From Limnochordia bacterium (lineage in GTDB: Bacteria > Bacillota > Limnochordia > Darwinibacteriales > DTU012): a stretch of 64,000 nt of DNA. The position numbers were made by a program, and so were the translations under genes. The notes beneath the pieces are model-generated. The model worked only from the letters and a program-made list of their open reading frames with translations. It was not told the DNA's origin and did no database searches. The stretch spans positions 22,847 through 86,846 of the forward strand of contig SKJB01000004.1 of the NCBI GenBank assembly GCA_007116145.1. Reading direction: 5' to 3'. Positions 60,014-64,000 of this stretch are shown here, piece after piece; the first letter of the stretch is position 1, and each line of letters opens with the position of its first letter.

Positions 60014-61363
60014 TCATTCCTCCTCATCAATAGTTTCAAAATCTGGTTGGCTTGCAAGCGTAGGTGGTACCTGTTTAGATAAACGCCATAAGTTTGCTGC
60101 TACACTCTGCACAGATTCTCGCAAGCGGAAAATACAATCATTCTCCGATGCCATTCCTCGAGCAATATCCTCTGCTAAGCATTGACAGGTGGGTGAACCA
60201 CAGGCTCCACAATCAAGTCCAGGTAACCCTAGTTCAATGGTTTCACGTTGACGAATCATGGTCAATGCCTTAGAGATATCTCCATCCATAGAGAGCGATG
60301 ACTGCGGTTGTATCGGCAACTTCCAGTAATAGTCTCCTTGGCGATATCGTTGTAAGATATCTGCTTTCTCTAGCAAAGGGCCCTGCGGTAATTGGGCACA
60401 CAGTGTCTCTAAGCGCGTCTTAGCAATAAACGGATTCTGTACGGCTAATGGACCGCCTACACAACCTCCAGGACAAGCCTGCAATTCAAGATAATCGACT
60501 TCGGGCAATTTACCCATTGCCATATCTTCTAGCATGTTAATCACGTTATATACCCCATCAACACTAACCCGTGTTCCTTTAAGAGCCACTCCTTCTCCAT
60601 CTCGTTTCCCCCATAGCATTCCTAGGGAACTTGCGACTAAATCCTGTTTGCTAATACTAATATCAGCAGGTATGGATGAAAGCTTGCCAAGAATGACCCC
60701 ATAGACCTCACGCATAGATATGGCTCCTGTAATACCAGATGAATTCTTTGTAATTGGTTGTTTTATCGCTGATACTTTCGCAGCACAAGGAGAGATAAAG
60801 AAAACACCCACCTCTGATGAAGTGAATCCCTTTTCCTTCGTTACTTGCTCTCGAACTAAGCTCGCAGTAATTTCAATAGGCGCTTCAAGAGGGATGACAT
60901 GATCAATTAGCTCATCGAAGCGAACTTGCACTAAGCGCACAATGGTTGGACATGCTGAAGATATTAACGGTCGTAAAGGATTTTCTTGCATCCATTGATT
61001 AATCGCAATGTTCAAATGTTCGGCCCCAAGCCCCACTTGCGCCACCATATCAAATCCTAACTCCTTAACAGCTTGATGGACTTGATTAACCGTTGCGTTT
61101 GGGAACTGAGAAAAAAACGACGGCGCTAACAACGCCACTTTATATGGATACTCACTAATAATCGCTAATTCATCGATCACAGTTTGCTTGGCATAATTCG
61201 GGCAGACACGAATACATTCACCACAATCGATACAAAGGTGATTGATAATCCGCGCTTTCCCTTGATAAACACGAATCGCTTGGGTGGGACAATGCTTGAT
61301 GCAGTTCGTGCATCCTTTGCATTCATCCTCAAGCAAGCGTACCGAATGAAAGGAATTTTGCAT
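60014..61363 (-). CDS. Hydrogenase-like Fe-S protein, HydS-type (possible sensor)
   Basis: A 449-residue protein. Two ferredoxin-like [4Fe-4S] sites lead (CKGCTNCIKHCPTQAI, CIDCGECIRVCPNYA). The H-cluster domain keeps the [4Fe-4S]H ligands (Cys138 in SSACPT, SPCAAK, and QACPGGCVGGP), but the proton-transfer cysteine before Cys138 is Ala137. This is the substitution known in the sensory HydS hydrogenase of Thermoanaerobacterales. The C-terminus has an extra four-cysteine site (GLDCGACGSPTCQCLAE, and ENDC). No PAS domain. It lies upstream of the DRTGG gene and downstream of the RsbW-like gene. Confidence 0.85.
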   Translation of the reverse strand: MQNSFHSVRLLEDECKGCTNCIKHCPTQAIRVYQGKARIINHLCIDCGECIRVCPNYAKQTVIDELAIISEYPYKVALLAPSFFSQFPNATVNQVHQAVKELGFDMVAQVGLGAEHLNIAINQWMQENPLRPLISSACPTIVRLVQVRFDELIDHVIPLEAPIEITASLVREQVTKEKGFTSSEVGVFFISPCAAKVSAIKQPITKNSSGITGAISMREVYGVILGKLSSIPADISISKQDLVASSLGMLWGKRDGEGVALKGTRVSVDGVYNVINMLEDMAMGKLPEVDYLELQACPGGCVGGPLAVQNPFIAKTRLETLCAQLPQGPLLEKADILQRYRQGDYYWKLPIQPQSSLSMDGDISKALTMIRQRETIELGLPGLDCGACGSPTCQCLAEDIARGMASENDCIFRLRESVQSVAANLWRLSKQVPPTLASQPDFETIDEEE

Positions 61364-61393
61364 GTTGCACCTGCTTTCTTGTCATAGATCATG

Positions 61394-61825
61394 CTAACTT
61401 ACATTCACATCTATATAAACCTCTAGTGTAGTACCCACTCCGACTTGCGACTCAATGGCAAAATGATCAGCGTTGTGCCGAATATTCGGCAATCCCATGC
61501 CAGCTCCAAACCCGAGCGCTCGAATTTCATCAGATGCAGTGGAATATCCCTCCTGCATCGCTAAGCTAACATCAGTTATACCGGGTCCACTATCTTTGGC
61601 TATCAACTCGACTCGTTCTGGGTTAAGATTTAAGCGAAGTGCACCACCTACCGAATGAATCACAATATTCATTTCCGCTTCATAAGCAATAATAGCCGCC
61701 CTCCGAATAACCGTTGAGGGTAAACCAGCGAGTTTTAATATCTTTTTGATCTTACCTGCTGCATCGCCGCCCTTGTTAAAATCTCCTGCTTCCACAGCAA
61801 AGGAATAGGTTAAACTATTCGGCAC
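61394..61825 (-). CDS. RsbW/SpoIIAB-like anti-sigma ATPase
   Basis: About 143 residues from GTG at 61825, with AAGGAG 9 bases upstream. The N box is RAAIIAYEAEMNIVIHSVGG, G1 ELIAKDSGPGITDVSLAM, and G2 GFGAGMGLPNIRHNADHF, the GHKL fold of anti-sigma kinases. In SpoIIAB/RsbW the partner is a sigma factor or an anti-sigma-factor antagonist; none is in the window. Its start overlaps the stop of the upstream DRTGG gene. The frame to 61954 is not supported by a ribosome site. Confidence 0.85.
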   Translation of the reverse strand: MPNSLTYSFAVEAGDFNKGGDAAGKIKKILKLAGLPSTVIRRAAIIAYEAEMNIVIHSVGGALRLNLNPERVELIAKDSGPGITDVSLAMQEGYSTASDEIRALGFGAGMGLPNIRHNADHFAIESQVGVGTTLEVYIDVNVS

Positions 61826-62192
61826 GATGCTCATCTCCTTGCGCGGTGTATTCGGAGCACCCTTGGAGCCCTTTAGCATATAAACGACCGCACGCTTCAA
61901 ATAAAGGAAGTTTTGTGCATAAGACAGGAATCTTATTGTTTTTGGCGATCTCAATCACGTCCTTAGTCGGTTGCTTACCTCGGACAACCACAATAGCATT
62001 TAAATCTAATAGCTGCGCTGCTTTGATCATTTGGAGTGTTGGTAAACCTGTTAATAGCACTGTTTCACTTTTAATAAAACGCAATATATCACTGATTAAA
62101 TCCGATCCACAAGCGGTAATAGCCTCAGCATCAGGATCAAACCGCACAATTACATCTGCGCATAAAATGTCACATATTTCTTGTAATTTCAT
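61815..62192 (-). CDS. DRTGG-domain protein, first gene of the hydrogenase operon
   Basis: About 125 residues from ATG at 62192, GGAGG 7 bases upstream. CGSDLISDILRFIKSETVLL, then VVVRGKQPTKDVIEIAKNNK and IPVLCTKLPLFEACGRLY, resemble the second DRTGG gene at 59659, so this may be an ancient duplication. It opens the operon; a promoter in the 62199-62425 gap was not clear. Function unknown, perhaps nucleotide-sensing. Confidence 0.8.
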   Translation of the reverse strand: MKLQEICDILCADVIVRFDPDAEAITACGSDLISDILRFIKSETVLLTGLPTLQMIKAAQLLDLNAIVVVRGKQPTKDVIEIAKNNKIPVLCTKLPLFEACGRLYAKGLQGCSEYTAQGDEHRAE

Positions 62193-62322
62193 AACCAAAC
62201 CTCCAGACTAAACAATTATGTTTACATATTTACTTTATTCCATGTTCCTTTACATCTTTCCTGCTTCAAACTATAAATGACGCGAAATAAATAATTAATT
62301 AGAACTTCGCACACACATACAT

Positions 62323-62337
62323 CAATTCAGTGAATTG
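62323..62337. promoter_or_regulatory. Short palindrome between divergent hydrogenase genes
   Basis: CAATTCA and TGAATTG flank one base, a perfect 15-base inverted repeat in the gap between the operon (minus) and the 62426 gene (plus). It may be a shared operator; its regulator is unknown. No other element was clear in this gap. Confidence 0.4.
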
Positions 62338-62425
62338 TGCTTGGATATGCCATCTGGTTACTTTGGTCACCCGTAATTTTTGCTCACTTGGTTATACTAG
62401 AACAAGAGGACAAGGAGGAAACTTT

Positions 62426-63724
62426 ATGATTGAACAGTTCGGCCATAAAATCCTGTACCATGTCGCTAAACAAATTAAGGATGGTACGGATCTAAAAAAA
62501 GACAAATTGATTACTGCTGTAATGCAAGATTGTTTCCCACAAGAAACCCCTAATCCAGAGCAATGGTACCGAGTTATTGACAAAAGACTTGAGCAGCTAC
62601 TGACACCAACAGATGATACAGAACCACTTATTCAGTTCTTAGATCAACCCTGCGAACACTGTCATGATACCATTGCCCACTGTCTCCATGTGTGCCCAAC
62701 AGATGCTATCAGTGAAGATAGCACCGGATACAAATCCATTAATTACGACCTATGTATTGAGTGCGGCCAATGTGTGAATCACTGCATCAGTGGGGTTATT
62801 GCAGAAAGGTCAGAGTTTGTGCAGATCGCCCAGATGTTGTTAAGCACTGACGAAAAACCAGTTTTTGCCATCCTCGCACCCTCGTTTGTGGGACAATTTG
62901 GTGCTCGGGTCCAACCTGAGCAGATTAAGGGCGCGTTAAAACTTCTTGGTTTTCACGCTGTACACGAAGTGGCTTTAGCTGCTGACATCATTACAACGCT
63001 CGAAGCACAAGAGTTTTACCGGCGCAATCATACAACTGACAAATTTATGATTACATCCTGTTGTTGCCCAGCCTTTATTAAGCTAGTAGAAAAACGCAAA
63101 CCCAAGTTAAACGGAGTTGTTTCCGAATCCGTTTCCCCGATGGTAGCTTTAGGTCGTTTACTAAAGGCGAACTCGCCGGATTGCAAAGTAATCTTCATTG
63201 GACCTTGTATTGCTAAAAAGGGAGAGGCAAAACAACCAGACTTATGCGATGCGATCGACTGCGTCTTAACCTACAAGGAGACACAAATCCTATTCGAAGC
63301 CGCTGGCGTACCGAGGTTAGATACCATGCCTGCCCTGGTTTTGGACCAGGCATCCCATGATGGGCGCTCGTTTGCCTACACAGGAGGTGTGAGTACTGCC
63401 ATTATTAATGCAATACATGATATCGACAAGACCATGGAGGTCACTGCCGTTAAAGGAAATGGCATAAAAGAATGTGTTCAGCTGTTAGAACAAGCTGAGC
63501 AACATAACTTACAAGCTAATTTTATGGAAGGCATGGCCTGCCTAAATGGTTGTGTCGGTGGACCAGGCACAATTATCCCTAGTGAGCTGGGAATAGATTT
63601 TGTCAAGAAACATGCACAGCTTGCCAAATGGGTACGTTCCATGGAGAACCACTCTGCTCTTGGTTGGTTAGAGGGATACCCCTCCAAACGGCTACTCTCG
63701 TCAAAGTTGACGGAAAACGTCTAG
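62426..63724 (+). CDS. [FeFe] hydrogenase-like protein, stand-alone
   Basis: A 432-residue protein from ATG at 62426 (AAGGAGG 8 bases upstream; the frame to 62330 is spurious). The N-terminal ~80 residues are helical; then come two [4Fe-4S] sites, the first with odd spacing (CEHCHDTIAHCLHVCPTDAI) and the second normal (CIECGQCVNHC). The H-cluster motifs are SCCCPAF (residues 211-217, instead of TSCCPxW), GPCIAKKGEA and MACLNGCVGGPG. All four ligand positions are present. It differs from HydA and may be a separate ferredoxin-linked hydrogenase or sensor. Divergent from the operon. Confidence 0.85.
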   Translation: MIEQFGHKILYHVAKQIKDGTDLKKDKLITAVMQDCFPQETPNPEQWYRVIDKRLEQLLTPTDDTEPLIQFLDQPCEHCHDTIAHCLHVCPTDAISEDSTGYKSINYDLCIECGQCVNHCISGVIAERSEFVQIAQMLLSTDEKPVFAILAPSFVGQFGARVQPEQIKGALKLLGFHAVHEVALAADIITTLEAQEFYRRNHTTDKFMITSCCCPAFIKLVEKRKPKLNGVVSESVSPMVALGRLLKANSPDCKVIFIGPCIAKKGEAKQPDLCDAIDCVLTYKETQILFEAAGVPRLDTMPALVLDQASHDGRSFAYTGGVSTAIINAIHDIDKTMEVTAVKGNGIKECVQLLEQAEQHNLQANFMEGMACLNGCVGGPGTIIPSELGIDFVKKHAQLAKWVRSMENHSALGWLEGYPSKRLLSSKLTENV

Positions 63725-63750
63725 CATCTACAGAATCATTGAACTTAAAA

Positions 63751-63777
63751 TAGAGAGACCCTTGTAGGATCTCTCTA
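63751..63777 (+). terminator. Hairpin after the stand-alone hydrogenase-like gene
   Basis: TAGAGAGA (63751-63758) pairs with TCTCTCTA (63770-63777), then AAAAGTTTT. It ends the plus-strand transcript before the convergent tRNA cluster. Confidence 0.7.
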
Positions 63778-63806
63778 AAAAGTTTTAGTTTATGTATTGA
63801 TAAAAA

Positions 63807-63884
63807 TGGGGTGAGTAACCGGAATTGAACCGGCGACCTCCAGGGCCACAACCTGGCGCTCTAACCGACTGAGCTATACCCACC
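63807..63884 (-). tRNA. tRNA-His (GUG)
   Basis: Anticodon stem CCAGG/CCTGG around TT-GTG-GC. The acceptor GTGGGTA/TACTCAC is preceded by the extra G-1 that pairs with C73, a hallmark of tRNA-His. CCA is encoded. Confidence 0.93.
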
Positions 63885-63897
63885 ACGTTAAACCTTG

Positions 63898-63973
63898 TGG
63901 CGCGCCTGGCAGGAATCGAACCTGCGGCACTCGGATTAGAAGTCCGATGCTCTATCCGCTGAGCTACAGGCGC
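63898..63973 (-). tRNA. tRNA-Arg (UCU)
   Basis: A 76-base gene with encoded CCA. Acceptor GCGCCTG/CAGGCGC, anticodon loop CTTCTAA gives TCT, T-arm GCAGGTTCGATTCCTGC. It lies 13 bases upstream of tRNA-His. Confidence 0.93.
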
Positions 63974-63984
63974 ATGTTGATAAG

Positions 63985-64000
63985 TGGAGCGGGTGAAGGG
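63985..64000 (-). tRNA. 3' end of a further tRNA (partial, probably Gly)
   Basis: On the minus strand the edge sequence ends ...CCCTTCACCCGCTCCA: a T-arm edge, an acceptor arm CACCCGC, discriminator T and CCA. This fits tRNA-Gly of Firmicutes, but the anticodon is outside the window. Confidence 0.6.

Noticed and set aside
63603-63851. An 82-codon minus-strand frame across the hydrogenase-like gene end and into tRNA-His
   Set aside because: It covers a tRNA and a terminator and has no ribosome site.

Overview
The window looks like chromosomal DNA of an anaerobic, low-to-moderate-GC Firmicute that is probably a diderm (Negativicutes or a similar lineage). The Firmicute signs are strong AGGAGG-type ribosome sites, many GTG and TTG starts, the tig-clpP-clpX-lonB-lonA-ysxC order, ytr-type and LiaF-like envelope genes, and a SpoIID/LytB protein. 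The diderm signs are a secreted protein ending in a beta-barrel with a C-terminal phenylalanine (2956-5775) and an ABC solute-binding protein with a signal peptide but no lipobox cysteine (51592-52509). Anaerobic life is indicated by [FeFe] hydrogenases, a corrinoid-activation protein and many Fe-S proteins. The species cannot be fixed from this sequence alone.

Layout. 0-9 kb: purC (partial), msrA, an MFS-LuxR fusion regulator, an S41 protease-POTRA-barrel fusion, a split permease under a CsoR/CstR-like operator, an MFS transporter and a GntR/FCD regulator. 9-12.3 kb: a ytr-like operon (GntR, ABC ATPase, permease, DUF4097 protein) with a clear promoter-operator. 12.3-20 kb: dinG, lysR, purA, iron alcohol dehydrogenase, LiaF-like protein, aldehyde dehydrogenase. 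20-32 kb: ExoD-like protein (apparent ATA start), SpoIID, flavodoxin, xylulokinase, a corrinoid activator pair, 5'-3' exonuclease, EamA exporter, pepF. 32-37.7 kb: speD with a small leader ORF, an FtsA-like ATPase with a long C-terminal extension, two unrecognised proteins and a PrcB-like secreted protein. 37.8-46 kb: ysxC, lonA, lonB, clpX, clpP, tig, then tRNA-Leu and tRNA-Lys. 46-54 kb: rodA, a large membrane protein, a glycosyltransferase, small proteins, and an SsuABC/TauABC-type importer. 54-64 kb: a ten-gene hydrogenase operon, a separate [FeFe]-hydrogenase-like gene, and a tRNA cluster (His, Arg, start of another).

The most distinctive part is the hydrogenase operon (54.1-62.2 kb). 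HydABC-type NAD(P)-linked hydrogenase genes are co-transcribed with two GHKL-fold ATPases, a PHP protein, two DRTGG proteins, a thioredoxin-like Fe-S protein and a hydrogenase-like protein with alanine at the proton-transfer cysteine. The last has the features of a sensor rather than a catalyst. I infer a redox- or H2-sensing switch built into the hydrogenase operon. HydA and HydB both lack the extra C-terminal Fe-S domains found in well-studied bifurcating enzymes.

Three genes appear to start at ATT or ATA behind good ribosome sites (20177, 54019 and perhaps 27740), so gene finders would truncate or mis-start them. No insertion sequence, prophage or CRISPR array was seen. No stretch over about 300 bases lacks a gene.
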